64,000 nt of DNA, taken from Nocardioides immobilis (lineage in GTDB: Bacteria; Actinomycetota; Actinomycetes; Propionibacteriales; Nocardioidaceae). Shown here in pieces: positions 50,472-58,316 of this stretch. Where the stretch lies: positions 59,502-123,501 of the forward strand of contig NZ_QXGH01000028.1 of NCBI RefSeq assembly GCF_003515065.1. Direction: 5' to 3'. Under the pieces are notes generated by a model. The model saw only the letters and a list, made by a program, of their open reading frames with translations. It searched no databases and had not been told where the DNA came from. Positions within the stretch are counted from its first letter, which is position 1. The number at the start of each line of letters is the position of its first letter. The position numbers and the translations under genes are program-made.

Positions 50472-53396
50472 CTACCGCTCGTCCCGCACGACGTGAGAAC
50501 TCACCAAATCGACGAGAGTGGTGGACTGCGGCCCTGACAAGTGAGTCGCCTGCAACACGCAACTGAACCCGTCAACGACGAGCGTGCCGCCGGCCAGCGT
50601 GTCCTCCAGGGCCGGCAACCACTGATGCTCGCCGATCGACCTGCTCACCTGGGCGTGCGCCGCGGTGTAGCCGAACGATCCCGCCAGACCACAGCAACCC
50701 GCGTCCGCCACCCGCACGTCGTAACCGAGGTTGATCAGCAACGTCGACTCGGCGTCAGCACCCCATCCGGCGCGCTGATGGCAGTGGGTATGGACCGTCA
50801 CGGGCGCCGCCTCGGAAGCGAGCTGGAACTCTGGACGCTCCCAGACGGCGCGACTCGCGAGGAACTCCGCCGGACTCATCAACAGTTGTCGGAACGCGTC
50901 GACACGATCGTCGTCCGCCAAGAGTCTCGGGAGTTCGTCGCGGAAGCTCGCCAGACAACTCGGCTCTGGCACCACGATCGGCACACCCAAGGCCACCCAC
51001 GGCGCTGCAACGTCGAGCACACGACGCAGCGAGCGCTTCGCTCGGCCGAGCATTCCGGCGTCATAGAGTGTCCTGCCGCAACACGACCAGTCCCGAGGGA
51101 CGGCGACCGTCTCACCGATCTCCTCGAACAGTCCGACGAGACGTCGACCGGCGTCGGCGTTGAAGGCGTCGGTGAACGTGTCCGGCCAGATCACCACGGA
51201 CACGTCCGCTTGCGACGCTCCGGCTCGCGGCAGCTCTCGCCTCATTGCGAGGGAGCTGAACTGCGGCGCAGGACGACTGGTCGTAACGCCGGCGACGCGA
51301 CGACTCGTTCTGCCCACAGGGTGGTCGGCGACCATCCAGTTCGCAAGCCGCGGCGCTCGGGTGGCCAGGCGCGCAAGCCACGGCAGGTTTGCCAACGCAT
51401 ACATCGACCGAGGACGGATCCGTCGCCGGTAGAAGTGGCTCATGAACTCTGCCTTGTAAGTTGCCATGTCGACGTGGGTCGGGCAATCGGTCAAGCAGCC
51501 CTTACATGCGAGGCAGAGGTCGAGTGCATCGCGGACGTCTTCGTTGCGCCACGAGGCCGGGGTCACCTCCCCTTGGAACATCTCGACGAGCAGCTTTGCC
51601 CGTCCTCGCGTGGAGTGCCGTTCCTCGCCGGTCTCTCGATAGCTCGGACACATCACGCCGCCGGACGCGCTGCGACACTTCCCGACACCGACGCAGCGCT
51701 CGGCACCGTGTTGGAGAGAGCCCGCGTCCTCGTCGAAGACGAACTGGAGCTTGGACGAGGGGAGGACGACATCCCTGGCATAGGCGGGACCGAAGCGCAG
51801 ATTGGAATCGAGGGGGTAGGGGTCGACGAGCTTCCCCGGGTTCATCTTGCCGTTCGGGTCGAACACCGCCTTGACCTGTCGAAAGAGGTCGACGACCTCG
51901 GGTCCGTACATCCGCTCGAGTAGTTCACCTCGAGCCTGACCGTCCCCGTGTTCACCGGAGATCGACCCTCCCATCCCGACGACCAGGTCAGTCGCCTGTT
52001 CGACGTAGTTGCGGTAGGACGCGAGTCCCGCCTCACTGCCGAGATCAAAGTTGTTGCGGGTGTGGACACACCCCTGCCCGAAGTGGCCGTACCAGGCCCC
52101 GCGGTAACCGAACTCCTCCTGCAGTAGTTTCAACTGCCGGAAATAGTTGCCGAGTTGGTCCGGCGGGACCGCCGCGTCCTCCCAGCCCTCGTAGTTGTGG
52201 CCGCCGTCCGCCCGTAGGGCTGTGGCACCCAGTCCGGACTCCCGCATGGCCCATACCCCGCCCATTTCGGCGTCGGACCGATAGATCCTGGCCTCGGGCC
52301 GGGCGCTGGCGGGCGCCTCCAAGATGGCGCGCTCGGCCACGGCAAGGTCTTCCTCGGCGGCCCCCTCGATCTCGGCAAGCAACCAGCCCCGTCCCTCGGG
52401 TAGGAGGTGCAGTTTGTCGAGGTGGAGCTTGTTGACCCTGAGGAGGTCCACCAAGGCGCCGTCGAAACCCTCCAACGCGATCAGGTGGTCCGTGGCGCGC
52501 AGGAGGACCGGCACCGCGTCGGCGGCCTCTTCCAGCGACGGATACCCCAGGACGACAAGTCTCCGCTTTCGGAATGCGGGGATGAGGTCGACGACAGCCT
52601 CGGTGACGACGGCGCACGTCGATTCGGTGCCGACCAGCAGTTTGGCGATGTCGAGGCGTTGTCCGGGGAGCAGCTTGTCGAGGTTGTATCCACTGACACG
52701 TCGCTGGAGGTCGGGAAATCGGCTGCGTACGTGCGGTTCGGCCCGACGGCCGATCTCGCGCAGGCTGCCGAGCAGCCTCGCCAGGGTGCCGCCGTCCAGG
52801 ACGGCCTGCCGGTACTGGTCGTCTCCGTAACTACCGAGGCGCAAACGTTCCCCGCCGTAGAGGACCACCTCCAGTTCGGCGACACAGTCCGAGGTCTTGC
52901 CCGACTTGATCGAATGCGTCCCACAGGAGTTGTTCCCGATCATTCCGCCGATCGTGCACCAGGCATGCGTTGCCGGATCTGGGCCGAACGTCAGCCCATA
53001 CGGAGCGCAGGCTGCCCGGAGGTGGTCGAGGACGACCCCTGGCTGGACTCTGGCCGTGCGGCGATCTGGGTCGACATCGAGGATCATCGTCATGTGCCGA
53101 CTCATATCGAGGATCAGCGCCTCGTTGCAGGCCTGACCAGCCAGACTCGTCCCAGCTCCCCGAGCCAACACGGGTACTCCGTACTCGGAGGCGAGCTGCA
53201 GGGTCATGCTCACGTCTCCTGCGGTGCGTGGGAAGACCACACCCAGCGGCACTTGGCGGTAGTTGGACGAGTCGGAGCTGTATGCGGCCCGCGCGCCACC
53301 GGAAAAGTCGACTTCGCCCTCGGCGCCTCGCACGAGCGCCGTTTCGATGGCGCTCAGCGTTTGCGGTGAGACGGCTGGCTTGGACGGGCCACTCAT
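50472..53396 (-). CDS. Fused FAD-linked oxidase and Fe-S protein (GlcD-GlcF / D-2-hydroxyacid dehydrogenase type)
   Basis: Large flavo-iron-sulfur dehydrogenase of 974 residues. The N-terminal VAO-type FAD domain is about 40-280 (PRTAGDVSMTLQLASEYGVP; RGAGTSLAGQA; IGGMIGNNSCGTHS), followed by the FAD-oxidase C domain to about 540. The ferredoxin part has CLACKGCLTDCPTHVDM near 650, with further Cys in CVGVGKCR. The C-terminal CCG domains have WSCCGRTLYD and AGCCGLAGSFGY. It would oxidise a D-2-hydroxyacid (lactate, glycolate or 2-hydroxyglutarate-like) to a 2-oxoacid, passing electrons to quinone. It overlaps the FAH gene (ATGA) and ends its operon. It could supply the substrate of the E1 complexes. 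Confidence 0.88.
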   Translation of the reverse strand: MSGPSKPAVSPQTLSAIETALVRGAEGEVDFSGGARAAYSSDSSNYRQVPLGVVFPRTAGDVSMTLQLASEYGVPVLARGAGTSLAGQACNEALILDMSRHMTMILDVDPDRRTARVQPGVVLDHLRAACAPYGLTFGPDPATHAWCTIGGMIGNNSCGTHSIKSGKTSDCVAELEVVLYGGERLRLGSYGDDQYRQAVLDGGTLARLLGSLREIGRRAEPHVRSRFPDLQRRVSGYNLDKLLPGQRLDIAKLLVGTESTCAVVTEAVVDLIPAFRKRRLVVLGYPSLEEAADAVPVLLRATDHLIALEGFDGALVDLLRVNKLHLDKLHLLPEGRGWLLAEIEGAAEEDLAVAERAILEAPASARPEARIYRSDAEMGGVWAMRESGLGATALRADGGHNYEGWEDAAVPPDQLGNYFRQLKLLQEEFGYRGAWYGHFGQGCVHTRNNFDLGSEAGLASYRNYVEQATDLVVGMGGSISGEHGDGQARGELLERMYGPEVVDLFRQVKAVFDPNGKMNPGKLVDPYPLDSNLRFGPAYARDVVLPSSKLQFVFDEDAGSLQHGAERCVGVGKCRSASGGVMCPSYRETGEERHSTRGRAKLLVEMFQGEVTPASWRNEDVRDALDLCLACKGCLTDCPTHVDMATYKAEFMSHFYRRRIRPRSMYALANLPWLARLATRAPRLANWMVADHPVGRTSRRVAGVTTSRPAPQFSSLAMRRELPRAGASQADVSVVIWPDTFTDAFNADAGRRLVGLFEEIGETVAVPRDWSCCGRTLYDAGMLGRAKRSLRRVLDVAAPWVALGVPIVVPEPSCLASFRDELPRLLADDDRVDAFRQLLMSPAEFLASRAVWERPEFQLASEAAPVTVHTHCHQRAGWGADAESTLLINLGYDVRVADAGCCGLAGSFGYTAAHAQVSRSIGEHQWLPALEDTLAGGTLVVDGFSCVLQATHLSGPQSTTLVDLVSSHVVRDER

Positions 53397-54253
53397 GGGG
53401 CTGCGACGAACTCCTGCCGCTGTTCGCCGAGCCCGGCAATGCCGGCTACGACGACGTCGCCCTCCTTCAGGAACGGCTGCTCCGGCCGCCCCAGCGCGAC
53501 ACCGGCGGGCGTGCCCGTATTCACCATGTCACCTGGCTCGAGGACCATGAACTGGCTCAGATACACCAGGATCGACGCAACACCGAACACCATGTCGCTC
53601 GTCGACCCGTCCTGCATCAACTCGCCGTTCACAGCGAGGTGCAGCGTGAGCGACTGGGGGTCGGTCACCTCCTCCGCCGACACCAGCCACGGCCCCACCG
53701 GGTTGAAGGTCTCGCAACACTTCCCCTTGTCCCACTGCCCCCCGCGCTCCAACTGGAACGCACGCTCCGAGACGTCGTGCGACACGACGTACCCCGCGAT
53801 GCACTCCAGCGCGTCTTCTTCGGACTGCAGGTACCGAGCACGACGCCCGATCACTACGCCGAGCTCGACCTCCCAGTCCACTTTCGTGGCACCCCGCGGG
53901 ATGTGGACGTCGTCGTAGGGGCCCACAACCGTGTCGGCACCCTTGAGGAACACGACCGGTTCTCTCGGCACGTCCATGCCGGCCTCCGCCGCGTGGTCGG
54001 CATAGTTGATACCGATACACACGATTTTGCCGGGGCGTGCGATGGGTGCACCAACCCTGCCCGGCGGTTCGCCGCCGGCGCGATCGAGGGCACCCGGCGA
54101 CCCGAGCCAATCCTTAAGTCGGTCCATGCCGCCACCGGCGAAGAAAGCCGGTCCGAAGTCCTGTGCCACCCGTGACACCTCCAGGTACCGGTCGTCGTCG
54201 GTGATGACGTAGGGGACCTCGTGGCCTGCCGTTCCGTAGCGCGCGAGCCGCAT
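53393..54253 (-). CDS. Fumarylacetoacetate hydrolase-family protein
   Basis: FAH-fold enzyme of 286 residues. Metal site: VDWEVELGVVIGRRARYL (Glu-x-Glu) near 123-140 and GYVVSHDVSERAFQLER (Asp) near 153-169. MVNTGTPAGVALG near 252 is the usual substrate-loop motif. It probably hydrolyses a beta-diketone or decarboxylates an oxoacid. ATG 54253 follows GGAAG; its stop overlaps the next gene in ATGA fashion. It is a gene of the BKACE-E1-E2 operon and a second FAH besides that at 12075, with only the family in common. Confidence 0.87.
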   Translation of the reverse strand: MRLARYGTAGHEVPYVITDDDRYLEVSRVAQDFGPAFFAGGGMDRLKDWLGSPGALDRAGGEPPGRVGAPIARPGKIVCIGINYADHAAEAGMDVPREPVVFLKGADTVVGPYDDVHIPRGATKVDWEVELGVVIGRRARYLQSEEDALECIAGYVVSHDVSERAFQLERGGQWDKGKCCETFNPVGPWLVSAEEVTDPQSLTLHLAVNGELMQDGSTSDMVFGVASILVYLSQFMVLEPGDMVNTGTPAGVALGRPEQPFLKEGDVVVAGIAGLGEQRQEFVAAP

Positions 54254-54382
54254 GAGTTCACTTCCTTCTGTTTCTGTCTAGTAGTCCCGTTCGGGGATCG
54301 GAGCCCGGCGGACCTCTCGTCGACGCGTGCGGAACGCGCCGCGGGAGGAGCCGGCTCATCAGACTGCGATGGATCTGCAGGC

Positions 54383-55069
54383 TCAGAGATGCGCGGTCCC
54401 GCCTTGGAGGTTGTCGAGATGGTGTTGGACACGCACGAGAAAGCGCGCCGCGGGAGCACCGTCCACGACACGGTGGTCGAACGTGAGACTCACCGGCATG
54501 TGACTGCGATCGACGACTCTGCGGACGGCACCCACGCCCAGGATCGCGACCTGGGGAGGGTTGACCACCGGGGTGAAATGCTGCACTCCGAGGGTTCCGA
54601 GGTTCGAGACGGTGAAGGTGCCGCCGACCAAGTCGGAGAGCGCGAGCCGTCGATCCTGGACGCGGGCACCCAACTCCCGTCGAGCAGCCACCAACTCCCG
54701 GTACGTCATGTCATGCACGCCCCGGATCACCGGGGCAACCAACCCTTGCGGCCCATCGAAGGCGACGCCGAGGTTGACTTCACCGAAGGTCCTCAGCCGT
54801 CCACTAGCAAATGCAGCGTTGAGGGCCGGCTGGTCCACGAGCGCTCGGACCACGGCGAACACCAGGCCGTCGTACGGCCTTGGCCCGGGGACTGGGGCAC
54901 GCAGCTCACGATGGAGCGTGACCGGCACGACGTTGCGATGGGCCTCTCCGAGGCGATCCGCGATGACCCGGCGCACCCCGATCAGGGGTCCATCGTCGAT
55001 AACGTCCACACCGGCGTAGGGGTCGTCGGCTTCGATCACGACGCGACCACATGATGGTTCTCGGCGCAC
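54383..55069 (-). CDS. Free-standing E2 acyltransferase catalytic domain
   Basis: Only the catalytic domain of a 2-oxoacid dehydrogenase acyltransferase, 228 residues. It has the family sequences LVAPVIRGVHDMTYREL, GGTFTVSNLGTLGVQHFTPV and the active-site DHRVVDG near 200 (His and Asp). The lipoyl domain and the peripheral-subunit-binding domain that normally precede it are absent; the lipoyl domain is a separate gene just upstream. The start is GTG 55069; no ribosome binding site is clear, so the exact start is uncertain. It would move the acyl group from the free lipoyl protein to CoA. How E1 is tethered without the binding domain is unknown. Confidence 0.82.
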   Translation of the reverse strand: MRREPSCGRVVIEADDPYAGVDVIDDGPLIGVRRVIADRLGEAHRNVVPVTLHRELRAPVPGPRPYDGLVFAVVRALVDQPALNAAFASGRLRTFGEVNLGVAFDGPQGLVAPVIRGVHDMTYRELVAARRELGARVQDRRLALSDLVGGTFTVSNLGTLGVQHFTPVVNPPQVAILGVGAVRRVVDRSHMPVSLTFDHRVVDGAPAARFLVRVQHHLDNLQGGTAHL

Positions 55070-55106
55070 ATAATGCTCTACCTGTCTGCTCGGGGGGCGG
55101 CGTCCG

Positions 55107-55346
55107 CTAGGCCGTCTCGATCACCGCGAGGACCGTGTAGACCTCGACCTCGGTGTCGGCTTCGACCAAGACTTCGACGAGGGTCCCGGACACGGGCGCC
55201 TCAAGTTCCTCGGTCACCTTCGCGGCCTCGACCTCGCAAAGGGGTTCCCCCTCTTGCACTGTGTCACCGACGCTCTTGCGCCAGCCGAGGATGACGCCCT
55301 CGCTCATGCCCATCCCCCATTGGGGAAGCTTCACTTCAACTCTCAT
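55107..55346 (-). CDS. Free-standing lipoyl-carrier domain
   Basis: A 79-residue biotin/lipoyl-attachment protein that is all one domain (VKLPQWGMGMSEGVILGW; GDTVQEGEPLCEVEAAKVTE; VSGTLVEVLVEADTEV). The modified Lys should be Lys43 in EAAKV, where the common DKA is replaced by AKV with the Lys kept. It acts as a swinging-arm carrier for the E1 and E2 of this operon and resembles a freed E2 N-terminus. Its ATG lies inside the end of the E1-beta gene (11-nt overlap). Confidence 0.86.
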   Translation of the reverse strand: MRVEVKLPQWGMGMSEGVILGWRKSVGDTVQEGEPLCEVEAAKVTEELEAPVSGTLVEVLVEADTEVEVYTVLAVIETA

Positions 55347-56343
55347 CTTGGTTCCTCACTAGGCGAAGTGCCGCGTGCACCGCGTCGGCGGCGGTCGGCA
55401 GGATCTGACGTTCCATTTCCGCGTGATAGGGGTGGATCACGTCCGGCATTGCAACGCGTGTCGCAACGAGCGCCCGACCGGGAAAGGCTTCGGTCACCCG
55501 CGCGAGGATCTCCGCGCCGATACCACCGGTGATGAATGCCTCCTCCAGCACGAGGAGTCGGCCGGTCTTCGCGACCGAGTTGACGACGGTCGCGTAGTCG
55601 AACGGCCTGATCCAGCGCGGGTCGACGAGTTCGACGGTGACGCCGTGTTCCGCCAGGGTCGCGCAGGCTGCTTCGGCCTCAGTCCGCATCCAACCCCAAG
55701 CCACCATGGTGAGGTCAGTTCCCACCCGCACCACCTCCGCAGTTCCGGGCTCGGCGGCCGGACGTGGTTCGGGGGTCCCCGACCCTTGTAGCTCGTACAC
55801 CTTGCGGTGCTCAAGGAAGAGGGTGGGCTGACGACTCTCCAGTGCCGCGTCCAGCAGGGCGGGGGCGTTCTCAAGCGTCGAGGGGACACAGATCTGCAAG
55901 CCGGGGCTGTGGAAGAAGAACGGCTCCATGGACTGGGAGTGCTCTGGACCGAGTCCCGCTGTAGCACCCATGCAGCCGCGGATTAGGACGGGAAGTTGTG
56001 CGCCCGGCTGACCATGCTGGATACGCCACTTCGCGATGTCGTTGACAATCTCGTTGGCTACAGCAAGGAGGAAGTCGGCCGAATAGATCTCGACCACCGG
56101 GCGAAAACCCGACAATGCGAGCCCAAGGGCCGCGCCGAAGATTCCGTTTTCCGACACTGGGGTCTCGATAACGCGGGACGGACCGAAACGTTCGTAGAGT
56201 CCACGCGCGACGCCCTGGGCGCCTCCCGCGCGGACCGTCTCGCCCAACAGGACCATCGATTCGTCGGCCGCCATCGCCTCACCGAGTGTCGAGGCGAGGC
56301 TCTCGCGAACTGTCCTGACTCTCCTCTCGACAGTCGTGCTCAC
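55336..56343 (-). CDS. 2-oxoacid dehydrogenase E1 component, beta subunit (complex 2)
   Basis: E1 beta subunit of 335 residues: N-terminal TPP pyrimidine domain (VRESLASTLGEAMAADESMV; LLGETVRAGGAQG with the activating Glu) and C-terminal domain (GRLLVLEEAFITGGIGAEIL). The GTG start 56343 overlaps the alpha stop (GTGA). It is clearly related to the beta subunit at 43227 but only at family level. It is expected to pair with the adjacent alpha subunit and load the lipoyl protein encoded next. Confidence 0.87.
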   Translation of the reverse strand: MSTTVERRVRTVRESLASTLGEAMAADESMVLLGETVRAGGAQGVARGLYERFGPSRVIETPVSENGIFGAALGLALSGFRPVVEIYSADFLLAVANEIVNDIAKWRIQHGQPGAQLPVLIRGCMGATAGLGPEHSQSMEPFFFHSPGLQICVPSTLENAPALLDAALESRQPTLFLEHRKVYELQGSGTPEPRPAAEPGTAEVVRVGTDLTMVAWGWMRTEAEAACATLAEHGVTVELVDPRWIRPFDYATVVNSVAKTGRLLVLEEAFITGGIGAEILARVTEAFPGRALVATRVAMPDVIHPYHAEMERQILPTAADAVHAALRLVRNQDES

Positions 56344-57302
56344 CGCACGCCCTCCACCCCGACTTCTAGGTCCCACTCGACGAAGGGAGCACCTCGAACG
56401 GCCTCGATCGTCTCGGCCACCCGATTGCGTGCGCGACGCTCGACATCGTCCAGCCTGTCCGCCGCCATCCCCTCCTCCTCCAGCACCCGACGCTGGCGGG
56501 GAATAGGATCCTTCTCCCACCACGCCTGCAATTCCCGGGCAGGCACGTAGGAGGCGTCGTCCCACCAGATGTGGGGATGCAGCCGATAGGTGAGCCCTTC
56601 GATCACCGACGGGCCGCCGCCGGCCCTGGCTCGGCTGACAGCCCTGGCGGTCGCAGAACTGACCGCCGTAAGGTCGTTGCCGTCCACCTCGGTCACCGGG
56701 ATCCCGAACCCCGACCACACCGTCGACATCCGCCCACCCGGGAACAGCCACTCGGTCCTGGAGTTGACCGACCACCCGTTGTTCTCCGCGACGAAGACGA
56801 CCGGCAGATTCCACAGGACTGCCATGTTGAGTGCCTCGTAAAGCGGGCCGCGTGCACCTGCGGCCTCGCCATAGAAACAGACCGCGACTCCGTCGTCACC
56901 TCTGAGACTGTGAGCGAGCGCGAGCCCCGCAGCGAGCCCGAACCTCGTGCCGAAGACGCCCTCGCGCCCAGGCACACCGAGGTCGGGTCGCGATACGTGC
57001 ATCACGCCCCCGCGTGCCCCGTTGGTGCCGCCCCGGCGGTAGAACATGTCGGCCGCGATCGTGGCCAGAGGTACGCCCTTGGCGAGCAGGTGCGCATATC
57101 CGCGATGGGTGTAAACGATCTCGTCCGTCGGCCGGAGCATCGCGACACTGCCGATCGACAGCGCTTCCTGACCCGCACCGGAATGGAAGTGGGGCACCTC
57201 CTCGCCGGCGGCCAGGAGGTCCATGCAGGCGTCGTCGAACGCACGGCTCTCCACCATCAGCTCGTAGAGCCGCAGCAGATCGTCGCCGGAGGGAGCCCCC
57301 AT
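56340..57302 (-). CDS. 2-oxoacid dehydrogenase E1 component, alpha subunit (complex 2), altered TPP motif
   Basis: E1 alpha homologue of 320 residues (HFHSGAGQEALSIGSVAMLR; GARGGVMHVSRPD; NMAVLWNLPVVFVAENNG). The Mg-TPP motif, normally GDGAxNxG, reads GEAAGARG at 145-152: the Mg-binding Asp is Glu and the Asn is Ala, while the downstream NN at 174-175 is kept. This may reduce or change cofactor binding, or the subunit may have an altered function. ATG 57302 forms a TAATG overlap with BKACE. The remaining length and domain are normal. Confidence 0.85.
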   Translation of the reverse strand: MGAPSGDDLLRLYELMVESRAFDDACMDLLAAGEEVPHFHSGAGQEALSIGSVAMLRPTDEIVYTHRGYAHLLAKGVPLATIAADMFYRRGGTNGARGGVMHVSRPDLGVPGREGVFGTRFGLAAGLALAHSLRGDDGVAVCFYGEAAGARGPLYEALNMAVLWNLPVVFVAENNGWSVNSRTEWLFPGGRMSTVWSGFGIPVTEVDGNDLTAVSSATARAVSRARAGGGPSVIEGLTYRLHPHIWWDDASYVPARELQAWWEKDPIPRQRRVLEEEGMAADRLDDVERRARNRVAETIEAVRGAPFVEWDLEVGVEGVR

Positions 57303-58189
57303 TACGAGACGGACGTCTTGCCGAACACGATCTCTCGAGCCCGCTTGGGTGTGGCGACGGGTCGGCCCATGGTCTCGGCCATCTTCACAATGACCTCGAC
57401 GAGCTGAGCGTTGTGCTTTGAGAGGTCCCCATTGGGCAGGTAGGGGTTGTCCTCCCAGCCGACGCGAACATGCCCACCCAGCCCGATCGCCATCGCCGCG
57501 AGCGGCCATTGGGTCGCGGGGTCCATGATCGACACGTTCCAGTTCACATTCTCGGGGAGGTGGTCGACCAGGTAGAGCATCGACTTCGCAGTCGGCGGGG
57601 TCCAGGCGCCTCCCTGCCACCCGAAGAAGAGGGTCGCCCATACCGGGTTCTCGAGCAGTGCCTGGTTGCGGATGAACTCGAGGTTCCAGAACGCGCCCGT
57701 GTAGAAGCACTCGATCTCGAGCTTCACCCCGTGTTCGAGAGCCGCCTTGCTGGCCTCTTCGAGCTCGTCTCGCGGATGCAGCGAGTACATCTCGTTCGCG
57801 GGATAGGCAGGGTCCGGTCGGAAGTACTCGTCGTGGACGTTGAATGCGTAGGACATCATGTCGGGGCCCTGCTTCATCAGCTTGATCTTCTCCTCAAGCC
57901 GAGCGCTGGCGATCCCGTACTGGATGAGGGGGTCAGTCCCTACTGTCTTGATCTTGTCGGTCAGCCCTTGCCAGCCGTCGTGATCGATCCGAGACAACTT
58001 CTTGCCGTCGGCCTGCATCTCGGTCTCGAGATAGTGCACCCCGTGGTGGTGACAGATCGATGCGCCCGCGTTGACTGCGTCGACGTACTGCTGTCCCACG
58101 GCTTCTACGTCCTCGATCGCCGGCATGTTCGGGTTGCCTGGATACGACATCGTCGAGTCGCAGGTGACGGTGATGATGAGGTCGTCCAT
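57302..58189 (-). CDS. BKACE-family beta-keto acid cleavage enzyme (DUF849)
   Basis: TIM-barrel zinc enzyme of 295 residues in the 3-keto-5-aminohexanoate cleavage (Kce)/BKACE family, which condenses a beta-keto acid with acetyl-CoA and splits it to acetoacetate plus a new acyl-CoA. Seen: LIITVTCDSTMSYPGNPNMP at the start, the zinc-site region GASICHHHGVHYLE near 43-56 (three consecutive His), and GGHVRVGWEDNPYLPNGDLS near 258, the family's conserved GxxRxGxEDn signature. AGGA lies before ATG 58189. It is the first gene of a seven-gene operon behind palindromic sites. The substrate side chain cannot be predicted safely. Confidence 0.86.
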   Translation of the reverse strand: MDDLIITVTCDSTMSYPGNPNMPAIEDVEAVGQQYVDAVNAGASICHHHGVHYLETEMQADGKKLSRIDHDGWQGLTDKIKTVGTDPLIQYGIASARLEEKIKLMKQGPDMMSYAFNVHDEYFRPDPAYPANEMYSLHPRDELEEASKAALEHGVKLEIECFYTGAFWNLEFIRNQALLENPVWATLFFGWQGGAWTPPTAKSMLYLVDHLPENVNWNVSIMDPATQWPLAAMAIGLGGHVRVGWEDNPYLPNGDLSKHNAQLVEVIVKMAETMGRPVATPKRAREIVFGKTSVS

Positions 58190-58209
58190 TTCGAGGTCCT
58201 TTAGAAGTC

Positions 58210-58299
58210 GCCAGGTCACTTGGTGAGTTGGAGTGTAGGGCCTTGCGTGGGAGAAGTGTCAAGCGCCACACTTCTCCTGCAGTCTTCAAGTGACCTGTT
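58210..58299. promoter_or_regulatory. Divergent promoter with two GntR-type sites and a 9-bp inverted repeat
   Basis: GCCAGGT-C-ACTTGGT (58210-58224) lies next to the BKACE start and TTCAAGT-G-ACCTGTT (58285-58299) next to the amidohydrolase start. Both are imperfect versions of ACCAAGT-S-ACTTGGT. Between them GAGAAGTGT (58251-58259) and ACACTTCTC (58268-58276) form a perfect 9-8-9 inverted repeat of different sequence, possibly a second regulator's site. Confidence 0.6.
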
Positions 58300-58316
58300 A
58301 ACAAGGGAACCTGCCG

